From the NCBI GenBank assembly GCA_021813825.1, contig JAKAJI010000008.1, positions 1 through 37,382 on the forward strand: 37,382 nt of DNA, in the 5' to 3' direction. Below, in pieces: positions 8,888-24,561 of the stretch (positions within the stretch are counted from its first letter, which is position 1; each line of letters starts with the position of its first letter). Under the pieces are notes generated by a model. It searched no databases. It worked only from the letters and a program-made list of their open reading frames with translations, and was not told the origin of the DNA. Made by a program: the position numbers and the translations under genes. This DNA comes from Acidobacteriota bacterium. Its GTDB lineage: Bacteria > Acidobacteriota > Terriglobia > Bryobacterales > Bryobacteraceae.

Positions 8888-10281
8888 TTTACGCGGTTGT
8901 CGTAACCACGGTGGCGGCAGTGCTGTTCGCCGTCACGGCGTACCGTGCGCTCGGGGTCAAGAACCAGGCGGACTTTCTGGTGGCGGGGCGTACGCTGCGC
9001 TGGCCCGTGCTGGTGTTCACACTGCTGTCTTCCTGGATCGGGGCGGGGAGCCTGTTTGCCGGGGCAGAGAACGCGTACCGGCACGGATTCGCGGCTCTGT
9101 GGCAGCCGGCGGGCGGGTGGGTTGGACTGATTGTCATCTTCTTTGTGGCCGGACGGGCGCGGAGGTTCGGACAGTTTACGGTGCCGGATCTTCTCGAGGC
9201 GCGGTATAACGCGGTAGCGCGCGTGATGGCCACGATCGCCATCGTGATTTCCTACACGATGATCACCAGTTATCAATTCAAGGCGGGCGGGGACATTGTG
9301 CATTTGATTTTCCCTAGCGTGGACCGGCTGACGGGGATGTACTGGATCGCAGGATTGGTGGTGGTGTTTACGGCCGCGGCCGGCATGGCTTCGATCGCGT
9401 ACCTGGATCTGATCATCGGCGGGATGGTGACGATCATTGTGTTATTTGCGGTGCCGGCGGTGATCCATGGCGCGGGCGGGTGGACCGGAATGAAGGCGGC
9501 GCTGCCACCGACGCATTTTGCGGTGTTCGGGAGCCTGACGCCGGCGCAGGCGCTGGGTTACCTTCTGCCGACGATGCTGCTGCTGGTGGGCAACCAGGGG
9601 ATGTACCAGAAGTTTTTCTCGGCGAGTTCGGAGAAAGACGCACGCAACGCGGTGGTGGGCTGGATTGTGGGCACCATGGTGCTGGAGACGCTGCTGGTAA
9701 CGCTGGCGGTGGCTGGGAGCGCGCGGTTTGATGTGCCGAACCCGAGGGAGATCATTCCGTACACGGCGCGGGAGGGTCTGCCGGCATTGGCGGGAGCGCT
9801 GCTGCTGGGTGGTATCTTCGCGAAGGTGATTTCGACCGCGAACAACTATCTGTTTTCGCCGGCGACGAATTTGATTCACGACGTTTACGCGCGGTTCATT
9901 CACAAGCGAGCGAGTGAGCGGTCGAGTTTGATCGCGTCGCGGGTGATCGTGGTGCTGCTGGGTGTGTTTGCGCTGTTGCAAGCGACGCAGTTCGAGTCGA
10001 TTCTGGCGGCGTCGCTTTACGCGTACACGGTATACGGCGCGGCAGTGACGCCTGTGGTGCTGGCGGTGTTTTTCTGGCGGCGGACGACGACGGCGGGAGC
10101 GGTGAGTTCGATTGTGCTGGGGACGGGGATGACGGTGGCGTGGCGGCTGATGGGATATGATCTCGATTACGCGGTGTACCCGGCGCTGGGCATTTCGCTG
10201 ATCGCTTTGATCGGGGTGAGCCTGATGACGAAGCCGCCCGAAGAATCCAAATGGCGTCCTTTTTTTACGACGGAGGGATAG
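8884..10281 (+). CDS. Sodium:solute symporter family (SLC5-like) permease
   Basis: This 465-residue membrane protein has about 13 hydrophobic segments. The opening IYAVVVTTVAAVLFAVTAY, then KNQADFLVAGR and the SSWIGAGSLFAGAENAY stretch in helices 1-2, are typical of the SSS family, which couples sodium entry to uptake of proline, sugars, pantothenate or other solutes. I place the start at GTG 8884, overlapping the ABC stop as GTGA. An upstream extension of the frame would run inside the ABC gene and has no transporter-like sequence. The Xaa-Pro-type peptidase gene begins one base after its stop, so the substrate could be proline or a small peptide product. That substrate is inference from context; the sequence does not fix it. 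Confidence 0.88.
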   Translation: MIYAVVVTTVAAVLFAVTAYRALGVKNQADFLVAGRTLRWPVLVFTLLSSWIGAGSLFAGAENAYRHGFAALWQPAGGWVGLIVIFFVAGRARRFGQFTVPDLLEARYNAVARVMATIAIVISYTMITSYQFKAGGDIVHLIFPSVDRLTGMYWIAGLVVVFTAAAGMASIAYLDLIIGGMVTIIVLFAVPAVIHGAGGWTGMKAALPPTHFAVFGSLTPAQALGYLLPTMLLLVGNQGMYQKFFSASSEKDARNAVVGWIVGTMVLETLLVTLAVAGSARFDVPNPREIIPYTAREGLPALAGALLLGGIFAKVISTANNYLFSPATNLIHDVYARFIHKRASERSSLIASRVIVVLLGVFALLQATQFESILAASLYAYTVYGAAVTPVVLAVFFWRRTTTAGAVSSIVLGTGMTVAWRLMGYDLDYAVYPALGISLIALIGVSLMTKPPEESKWRPFFTTEG

Positions 10282-10282
10282 C

Positions 10283-11464
10283 GTGGCTGCGGATCTGAGA
10301 GCGATCCAGGAGGCGCTGCGGGAAGAAGGGCTCGACGGTTGGCTGTTCTTCGACCATCATGAGCGCGATCCGCTGGCATACCGCACGCTGAAGTTCCGGC
10401 CGCAGGGGACGATGTCGCGGCGCTGGTATTATTTCCTGCCGGCGCAGGGAGAGCCGGCGGGACTGGTGCACCGGATTGAGCCGCATGTGATCGATGCGCT
10501 GCCGGGGGAGAAGCGGATTTATTCGGGATGGGCGGGGCAGTTTGACGGGTTGCGGGCTCTTGTCGGCGGGGCGCGGCGCGTGGCGATGCAGTATTCACCG
10601 AACTGCGCGGTGCCGTATGTGTCCATGGTGGACGGTGGGACGATCGACCTGGTTCGCGGACTGGGTGTGGAAGTTGCGAGTTCGGCGAACCTGATTCAGT
10701 TGTTCGAGGCGCGATGGAGCGCGGAGCAGTTGGAGATGCATCTCGAGGCCGGGCGGAGAGTGGATGCGGTGCGGGCGGCGGCGTTTGCGCGGGTCGGCGA
10801 GTTGCTAAGGGCAGGCAGCGCGGTGGGCGAGTACGACGTAAAGGTGTTCGTGCGGGAGGGATTTGAGAAGGCGGGACTCGAAACCGACCATGGGCCGATT
10901 GTGGCGGTGAATGCGCACGCTTCGGATCCGCATTACGAGCCGGAGGCGGCGTCGAGCGCGGAGATTCGGAAGGGCGACGCTTTGCTGATCGACCTTTGGG
11001 CGAAGCTGAAGCGGCCCGGCGCGGTGTACTACGACGTGACGTGGACCGGCTACTGCGGCGCGGCGGTTCCTTGGGAGATCGAGAACGTGTTCGCGGTCGT
11101 AGCCGGAGCGAGGGACCGGGCGGTGGAGCGCGTGAAGCAGGCGCGGGAGAGCGGAGCGGAGCTGCGTGGTTTTGAAGTCGACGACGCGGCGCGAGGCTAC
11201 ATCACGGCGCAGGGCTTCGGCGAGTACTTCGTGCACCGAACGGGGCACTCGATCGGAGAGGATGTCCATGGTACGGGCGCGAACATGGACAACCTGGAGA
11301 CGCACGATGAACGGAAGGTGATCGCCGGGACGTGCTTCTCGATCGAGCCGGGCATTTACCTGCCGGAGTTCGGGATCCGGAGCGAAGTGAATGTGTACGT
11401 GGAGGAGAAGGGCGCGCGAGTGACGGGGGAAATCCAAAAGGAGCTGATCAAGCTTTCCGTATGA
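10283..11464 (+). CDS. M24 family metallopeptidase (Xaa-Pro aminopeptidase/dipeptidase type)
   Basis: This 393-residue cytosolic enzyme starts at GTG. It has the two-domain layout of creatinase-fold X-Pro peptidases: an N-terminal domain of about 150 residues and a C-terminal pita-bread domain. All five dinuclear metal ligands can be placed: D237 (LLIDLW), D251 (YYDVTW), H322 (RTGHSIG), E355 (IEPGIY) and E368 (RSEVNVY). The enzyme should release an N-terminal residue before proline or cleave X-Pro dipeptides. It starts one base after the symporter stop, and its own stop overlaps the next start as ATGA, so it is translationally coupled to both neighbours. Creatinase-like or other M24 specificities cannot be excluded. 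Confidence 0.88.
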   Translation: MAADLRAIQEALREEGLDGWLFFDHHERDPLAYRTLKFRPQGTMSRRWYYFLPAQGEPAGLVHRIEPHVIDALPGEKRIYSGWAGQFDGLRALVGGARRVAMQYSPNCAVPYVSMVDGGTIDLVRGLGVEVASSANLIQLFEARWSAEQLEMHLEAGRRVDAVRAAAFARVGELLRAGSAVGEYDVKVFVREGFEKAGLETDHGPIVAVNAHASDPHYEPEAASSAEIRKGDALLIDLWAKLKRPGAVYYDVTWTGYCGAAVPWEIENVFAVVAGARDRAVERVKQARESGAELRGFEVDDAARGYITAQGFGEYFVHRTGHSIGEDVHGTGANMDNLETHDERKVIAGTCFSIEPGIYLPEFGIRSEVNVYVEEKGARVTGEIQKELIKLSV

Positions 11465-13011
11465 GATTCAGGGCAACGATGTGGGCCGCGGCGGCGTGCG
11501 CGGCGGCGATGGGAACGGTGTGGGCGGGGCAGTGGACGACGTTCGGATACGACCCGCAGCGGACCGGATGGGCGAAGACCGAAGAAGCGTTGAGCCCGGC
11601 GAATGTTTCGAAGATGAAGCTGGAGTGGTCGCTGAAGCTGGACAACCAGGCGCTCGAGTACAATGCGCTGACGGCGCCGATTGTGGCCGAGCGGGTGATC
11701 ACGCCGGAGGGGTTCAAGGACATTGTTTATGTCGCCGCGAGTTCGGATCATGTGTTTGCGATCGATGCGGACTCGGGAAAGCTGCTGTGGTCGAAGACGT
11801 TCACGCGGACGGCGGAGCCGAAGCAGAAGCCGCACTGGCTGTGCCCGAACGCGTTGAACGCGACGCCGGTGCTGGATAAGAGGGCGAAGACGATATACGT
11901 GGTATCGAGTGACGGGATGCTGCACTCGCTGAGTCTGGTGAACGGGGAGGACATGAAGCCGCCGGTGGCGCTGACGCCTCCGTTCGCAAAGATGTGGAGC
12001 CTGAACCTTTATGGGGGGATGTTGTACACGGTGACGTCGCAGGGGTGCAACGGGGTGAAGTCGGCGGTTTATGGGATGGACTTGAAGGATCCCGAGCGGC
12101 CGGTGAAGAAGTATCAGGTGAGCACGGCGGGCGGAGGGATCTGGGGGCGCGCGGGAGGGGCGGTCAGCGCGGTGACGGGGAACATTTATGTTGAGACCGG
12201 AGACGGTCCGTGGGATCCGGCGGCGGGGAAACTCGCGAATTCTTTTGTGGCCGTGACGCCGGAGTTGACGCTGGCCGATTACTACACGCCCGTGAATTAT
12301 CAGTGGATCGATAAGAAGGACCTGGACATGGGCGACATCAGCCCGGTGGTGTTTCCGCTTGGGAACAAGGAACTGGTGGCGGGCGGCGGGAAGGAAGGGG
12401 TGCTGTATCTGCTGGATGCGAAGTCGCTGGGAGGCGCGGACCACCGGACCCCGATGTACCGGAGTCCGCGGTTGCTGAACGACCGGGTGGATTTTGCGGG
12501 TCACGGATTCTGGGGCGCGCTGTCGACGTGGGAAGACGCGCAGAAGACGCGGTGGCTGCTGGCTCCGGCGTGGGGACCTCCGGCGGAGAAGGGAATGAAG
12601 TTCCCGGTGAGTTACGGGGCGACGCCGGACGGAAGCGTGATGGCGTTCAAGGTGGTGGAGAAGGACGGGCGGGCGGAGCTCGATGCGGCGTGGATGTCGG
12701 AGAACATGGAGGTGCCCGAACCAGTGGCGATCGCTAACGGCGTTGTGTTTGCGCTTTCGACGGGAGAGAATGTTCAGCAAGTGGACAGCGACGGCAACAT
12801 CCTGAATTCGACGCAGCGCGAGGCGGGGACGAAAGGGCACGCGGTGCTCTATGCGCTGGACGCCGAGACGGGGAAGACGCTGTATTCGAGTGGTGATGCG
12901 ATGCACGGTTTTGCACATTTCAGCGGGCTGGCGGTATCAAATGGAAGGGTGTTTGCGGTAACCCATGACTCGACGGTTTACGCCTTTGGCTTAGGGGAGG
13001 AGAACCCATGA
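11461..13011 (+). CDS. Exported PQQ-like beta-propeller protein
   Basis: This 516-residue protein starts at the ATG in the ATGA overlap with the peptidase gene. A signal peptide ends near VWAGQW, about residue 22, so it should act in the periplasm or outside. Repeats of the PQQ-enzyme or BamB type are visible, such as [46 protein letters not shown] and a last [13 protein letters not shown]. These are blades of an eight-bladed propeller. It may be a dehydrogenase-like domain or only a scaffold; I see no cytochrome domain or signal for a bound metal. Its stop overlaps the peroxiredoxin start (ATGA at 13008-13011), which suggests a joint periplasmic function and equal expression. Confidence 0.82.
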   Translation: MRFRATMWAAAACAAAMGTVWAGQWTTFGYDPQRTGWAKTEEALSPANVSKMKLEWSLKLDNQALEYNALTAPIVAERVITPEGFKDIVYVAASSDHVFAIDADSGKLLWSKTFTRTAEPKQKPHWLCPNALNATPVLDKRAKTIYVVSSDGMLHSLSLVNGEDMKPPVALTPPFAKMWSLNLYGGMLYTVTSQGCNGVKSAVYGMDLKDPERPVKKYQVSTAGGGIWGRAGGAVSAVTGNIYVETGDGPWDPAAGKLANSFVAVTPELTLADYYTPVNYQWIDKKDLDMGDISPVVFPLGNKELVAGGGKEGVLYLLDAKSLGGADHRTPMYRSPRLLNDRVDFAGHGFWGALSTWEDAQKTRWLLAPAWGPPAEKGMKFPVSYGATPDGSVMAFKVVEKDGRAELDAAWMSENMEVPEPVAIANGVVFALSTGENVQQVDSDGNILNSTQREAGTKGHAVLYALDAETGKTLYSSGDAMHGFAHFSGLAVSNGRVFAVTHDSTVYAFGLGEENP

Positions 13012-13550
13012 AGAGTGCGGCACGATGGATGATGCTGGCGGCGCTGGTGGTGGGCGGCGCGGCGGCTCAGGATGTTCAACCGGGAAAGACGTCGCTGAAG
13101 GTGGGCGACATGGCGCCGGACTTCACGTTGACGGACACGAACATGAAGCCGGTGAAACTGAGCGATTTCCGGGGGAAGAAGAACGTACTGCTGGCCTTCT
13201 TTCCGGCCGCGTTTACGGGTGGTTGAACGATCGAACTTACGGCGATCCAGTCTGGAATCGCGAAATTTAACGCGGCCGATACGCAGGTGCTGGCGGTGAG
13301 CACGGATTTCAACCCGACGCTGGAGCATTGGAAGAAAGAGCTGCATGCGGATTATCCGATGCTGAGCGACCACATGCGAAAGGTGACGGCGATGTACGGG
13401 GTGCTGATTCCGTCGATGGGGATCGCCAACCGGGTATCGTTCCTGATTGATACGGACGGCAGGATCACGGATATCTTTGAAAACAAAGAGGCGTTGGACC
13501 CGAGCGGGGCGTTGACGGCGTGCAGCCGGTTGAAGCATAAAAAGATCTAG
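13008..13550 (+). CDS. Exported selenocysteine-containing peroxiredoxin (TGA at 13224-13226 read as Sec)
   Basis: One 180-residue frame is interrupted only by TGA at codon 73. The frame before it ends PAAFTGG and the frame after continues TIELTAIQ, so the TGA stands exactly where the peroxidatic cysteine of the peroxiredoxin motif PxxxTxxC belongs (P66, T70, U73). The catalytic arginine R142 (NRVSFLID), the VLAVSTDF strand and a possible resolving cysteine C172 lie downstream. A signal peptide (residues 1-20, ending GGAAA) predicts export. A hairpin at 13242-13261 fits a bacterial SECIS element. Selenocysteine peroxiredoxins are an established family; they reduce peroxides using thiol donors. 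The gene overlaps the propeller gene by four bases. The alternative is a nonsense mutation or base error, which the intact downstream sequence makes less likely. Gene callers would report two fragments, 13008-13226 and 13287-13550. Confidence 0.85.
13242..13261 (+). promoter_or_regulatory. Candidate bacterial SECIS hairpin
   Basis: Bases 13242-13246 (GCGAT) pair with 13257-13261 (ATCGC). After a bulged A at 13256, CCA (13247-13249) pairs with TGG (13253-13255), leaving the apical loop GTC at 13250-13252. The loop begins 23 bases after the TGA, within the range known for bacterial SECIS elements, and it offers the unpaired G-U that SelB recognises in E. coli fdhF. The hairpin lies inside the coding frame, as bacterial SECIS elements do. 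Confidence 0.65.
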
Positions 13551-13596
13551 CGGGCGTGCGAAGACGCGCGTGTCAGCGTGCTCGCTTAAAAATCGC

Positions 13597-13625
13597 TTTA
13601 CATTCGGCCCTTGGTTTGCTAGGCT
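13597..13625 (+). promoter_or_regulatory. Sigma-70-type promoter for the rplA operon
   Basis: TTTACA (13597-13602) is followed after 17 bases by TAGGCT (13620-13625). A TGC directly before the -10 makes it an extended -10 element. Transcription would start near 13632, leaving a leader of about 76 bases before rplA. It lies in the 157-base gap after the peroxiredoxin gene. Confidence 0.55.
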
Positions 13626-13649
13626 AGAAAAAGCGTCTTACGCGACAAA

Positions 13650-13673
13650 CCCATCCCAATGGGAGGCGTTCCC
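13650..13673 (+). promoter_or_regulatory. Alternative hairpins in the rplA leader
   Basis: CCCAT (13650-13654) can pair with ATGGG (13659-13663). Alternatively GGGA (13661-13664) can pair with TCCC (13670-13673). The two share bases and exclude each other. L1 represses its own operon through mRNA binding in other bacteria, so this is a candidate control site, but I cannot match it to the known L1 target. Confidence 0.25.
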
Positions 13674-13707
13674 CGATGCGGGCCGCCGTCTGCACCAGTG
13701 AGGATAT

Positions 13708-14409
13708 ATGGCCACAGGAAAGAAATTCGAAGCTGCCGCGAAGCAGGTTGAGCGCCGTCCTTATGCGCTCGCCGAAGCGGTAACGCTCGTTCAGAAAATC
13801 AAGTTTGCAAAGTTCGATGAGACGGTTGAGGTGCATATGCGCCTTGGCGTCGATCCCAAGCACGCCGACCAGATGGTTCGCGGCACAGTGGTGCTGCCGA
13901 ACGGACTGGGCAAATCGAAGCGCGTGGTGGTGATCGCTTCCGGCGATAAGCAGCGAGAGGCGACGGAAGCCGGCGCGGATTTCGTTGGCGGCGACGACAT
14001 TGTCAACAAGATTCAGACGGAGAACTGGATCGACTACGATGCGGTGATTGCGACGCCGGACATGATGCGATCGGTGGGCCGGCTTGGCAAGGTGCTTGGT
14101 CCGCGCGGCCTGATGCCGAATCCGAAGACCGGAACCGTGACCACGGATGTGGCGACGGCGGTGAAGGAAATCAAGGCCGGTAAGGTGGAGTTCCGTGTGG
14201 ACAAGACGGGCGTGATCCACGCGCCGGTGGGCAAGGTGAGTTTTGCCAACGACAAGCTGCTCGCGAACGCCGAGAGCCTGATCCGGGCGGTGTTGAAGGC
14301 GAAGCCGGCGGCGGCCAAGGGCAAGTACGTGAAGAGCGTAACTCTGTGCTCGACGATGGGGCCGGGAGTGGCGCTGGATGTTGCGGTGTTCAACACCAAG
14401 GTGGAGTAA
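13708..14409 (+). CDS. rplA: 50S ribosomal protein L1
   Basis: This 233-residue protein has the usual L1 length and the signature [16 protein letters not shown] in the second domain. L1 binds the 23S rRNA stalk near the E site and often represses its own operon. The ATG follows GAGGAT with normal spacing. The gene is first in its transcription unit here: the rplK gene that normally lies directly upstream is absent, and a promoter is visible at 13597-13625. Codon choice shifts towards GGC, GTC and AAG compared with the genes to the left, as expected for a highly expressed gene. Confidence 0.97.
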   Translation: MATGKKFEAAAKQVERRPYALAEAVTLVQKIKFAKFDETVEVHMRLGVDPKHADQMVRGTVVLPNGLGKSKRVVVIASGDKQREATEAGADFVGGDDIVNKIQTENWIDYDAVIATPDMMRSVGRLGKVLGPRGLMPNPKTGTVTTDVATAVKEIKAGKVEFRVDKTGVIHAPVGKVSFANDKLLANAESLIRAVLKAKPAAAKGKYVKSVTLCSTMGPGVALDVAVFNTKVE

Positions 14410-14439
14410 TCAGGCCGGGAATCGGAACGAAGGTCATCG

Positions 14440-14967
14440 ATGAAAAAGAAATCGGATAAAGAGAAGGATCTTGCGGCGCTGCGCCAGGAATTCGAGAAGG
14501 CGCAACACGTGTTCCTGACCGGCTACGAAAAGCTAACGGTGCAGCAGGACTTTGAGCTGCGGAAGGCGATTCGGGCGGCGGGCGGGAAGTATCGGGTTGT
14601 GAAGAACAATCTGGCGGAGAAGGCGTCGGAGGGCACGGCGGCCGAAGGGCTGACGAAAGGCATTGCCGGGATGTCGTCGATTGCGTGGACGGAGACGGAT
14701 CCGGTGGCGCTGGCCAAGGCGTTAACAACGTACGCGAAGGCGAATCCGGCGTTTACGTTCAAGGCCGGGATGGTCGAAGGCCGTGTGGTGGATGTGCGTT
14801 CGATCCAGGATCTGGCGACGATGCCGTCGCGGGAAGAGATTCTGGCGAAGGTGCTGTTCCTGATCCAGGCGCCGGCGCAACGGCTTGTGACCGCGCTGAG
14901 CGGTGTAGGCAGGAATCTGGCCGTGGTCGTTGACCAGGCCGTGAAAGAAAACAAGTTTTCCGAATAA
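14440..14967 (+). CDS. rplJ: 50S ribosomal protein L10
   Basis: This 175-residue protein matches L10 in length and in motifs such as [12 protein letters not shown] near residues 49-60. It ends with a helical region (about 130-175) that binds L7/L12 dimers. L10 forms the base of the ribosomal stalk. The gap from rplA is only 30 bases, so there is no room for the long L10 leader that controls rplJL in many bacteria. Control is more likely shared through the rplA leader or a later attenuator. An AACGAAGG stretch lies before the start. Confidence 0.96.
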   Translation: MKKKSDKEKDLAALRQEFEKAQHVFLTGYEKLTVQQDFELRKAIRAAGGKYRVVKNNLAEKASEGTAAEGLTKGIAGMSSIAWTETDPVALAKALTTYAKANPAFTFKAGMVEGRVVDVRSIQDLATMPSREEILAKVLFLIQAPAQRLVTALSGVGRNLAVVVDQAVKENKFSE

Positions 14968-14985
14968 GAGGGAGTCGAAGGAATC

Positions 14986-15369
14986 ATGGCGGATATCAAC
15001 GCGATTGCGGAACAGATTCAAGGGCTGACGCTGCTCGAGGCGGCGCAGCTGGTTAAGACGCTGGAGGAGAAGCTCGGCGTGTCGGCGGCGGCTGCTTCGG
15101 TGGCCGTGGCGGCGCCGGCCGCTGGTGGCGCGGCGGCGGCTCCGGCGGCAGAGGAGAAGACGGAGTTCAGCGTGGTGCTTACCAGCGCGGGCGCGAACAA
15201 GATCAACGTCATCAAGGTGGTCCGAGAGGTCACCAGTCTCGGTCTGAAGGAAGCCAAGGATCTGGTGGACGGCGCTCCAAAGACTGTCAAGGAAGGCGTC
15301 AACAAGGAAGAAGCCGAGTCCATCAAGAAGAAGTTCACCGACGCCGGGGCGACTGTCGAGGTGAAGTAG
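14986..15369 (+). CDS. rplL: 50S ribosomal protein L7/L12
   Basis: This 127-residue protein has the N-terminal dimerisation helices, an Ala-rich hinge at about 38-55, and the C-terminal domain with [19 protein letters not shown] that recruits translation factors. It starts 18 bases after rplJ behind a GAGGGAG site. It is the last gene before a 479-base stretch leading to rpoB, which contains a hairpin, a promoter and a long leader. Confidence 0.97.
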   Translation: MADINAIAEQIQGLTLLEAAQLVKTLEEKLGVSAAAASVAVAAPAAGGAAAAPAAEEKTEFSVVLTSAGANKINVIKVVREVTSLGLKEAKDLVDGAPKTVKEGVNKEEAESIKKKFTDAGATVEVK

Positions 15370-15401
15370 TTTCGCGCGCCGTTCCGGGTGGCGGCGCGAA
15401 A
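15370..15401 (+). promoter_or_regulatory. Hairpin directly after rplL (possible attenuator or processing site)
   Basis: TTTCGCG (15370-15376) pairs with CGCGAAA (15395-15401), and the stem continues through C77-G94 and GCC/GGC with one bulged G. The loop is nine bases. Transcription would run into AAAATT, not a U-run, so it is not a classic terminator. In E. coli the rplL-rpoB gap holds an attenuator and a processing hairpin, so a similar role is possible. Confidence 0.45.
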
Positions 15402-15468
15402 AATTGGGGATTTTCGGTCCAGCGGCGGAACGGCCATAGCACGTTTCATGCCGTTGGGCCGATCTGGT

Positions 15469-15497
15469 TTGACCCGACAAACCGTGTTTGGTATTCT
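15469..15497 (+). promoter_or_regulatory. Strong sigma-70-type promoter for rpoB-rpoC
   Basis: TTGACC (15469-15474) and TATTCT (15492-15497) are separated by 17 bases. Both boxes match the consensus at five of six positions. The start site would fall near 15504, giving a leader of about 345 bases before rpoB. This would let rpoBC be transcribed apart from the ribosomal genes. Confidence 0.65.
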
Positions 15498-15503
15498 TGT
15501 GAG

Positions 15504-15848
15504 GTAGGCCGGATCCCGTCTCTCGTGACCTTTTCATCCTGCGTCTTTCCGGGCCGCCACGTCGCAGCGGCACTGGGTTTCGCCACATTTCCAGCCGTCT
15601 TACTATCCGTCTGTCCGGCCGGCACCGCCGCGCCCGGAGTTCGTTTCCCGCGTTCCGATCGTTTCCCGGTTCCCCGGCCTGTGGCGTTCGCGCCAGGGCC
15701 CGGTGAGGCTGGCGCGTGACGGTGGACGCCGTGTCCTAAGCGGCCGCCAGGGTGGCTGCTGTCCCGGCTTGCGATCCTGTAACGGATTGCGGCCGGGAAC
15801 ATGATTTGAGGGTGTTGTTTTTTGGGTCATTCCGTTGAGGAGCGCATG
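15504..15848 (+). promoter_or_regulatory. Long structured rpoB leader
   Basis: No convincing gene lies in this stretch. It contains a GGCG-TTCG-CGCC hairpin and a larger one in which 15763-15777 (starting CCCGGC) pairs with 15784-15797 (ending CCGGG), including one G-U pair and a loop of six bases. A T-run near 15817-15823 is about 20 bases beyond the large hairpin, too far for a standard terminator. The ribosome site GAGGAG is at 15837-15842. The length and stable hairpins suggest post-transcriptional control of RNA polymerase synthesis; this is inference. Confidence 0.4.
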
Positions 15849-20195
<4,347 letters not shown>

Positions 20196-20249
20196 TGGGG
20201 ATGGCGGCGGGATGCAGGGCAGTTGGGCAGAAGGGAAACAGGAGACATC

Positions 20250-24467
<4,218 letters not shown>

Positions 24468-24482
24468 CCCCGCGCTCCCGCG

Positions 24483-24522
24483 AAACGGCCCTCCGCGCCC
24501 ACCCTGGCGCCGAGGGCCGTTT
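24483..24522 (+). terminator. Intrinsic terminator-like hairpin after rpoC
   Basis: AAACGGCCCTC (24483-24493) pairs perfectly with GAGGGCCGTTT (24512-24522). An inner GCGCC/GGCGC stem caps it with the loop CACCCT. The 3' arm ends in TTT and is followed by GTCATTTG. The stem has 11 outer and 5 inner pairs and should be very stable. It closes the rplA-rpoC unit. Confidence 0.8.
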
Positions 24523-24561
24523 GTCATTTGACAGCTCTTTGCGGCGAAGGTACCGTGAAGG

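Noticed and set aside
11356-12918. 520-codon open frame on the minus strand
   Set aside because: It mirrors the PQQ-like propeller gene and has shadow-type composition.
13008-13226. A 72-residue peroxiredoxin fragment and a separate 87-residue gene at 13287-13550
   Set aside because: They are the two halves of one frame separated by a TGA at the catalytic cysteine, with intact peroxiredoxin sequence on both sides.
15370-15401. Terminator after rplL
   Set aside because: The hairpin is followed by A-residues and not a T-run on the coding strand.
15525-15719. 64-codon open frame in the rpoB leader
   Set aside because: It has no ribosome site and no recognisable sequence, and lies in a hairpin-rich leader. 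A regulatory leader peptide cannot be excluded but has no support.
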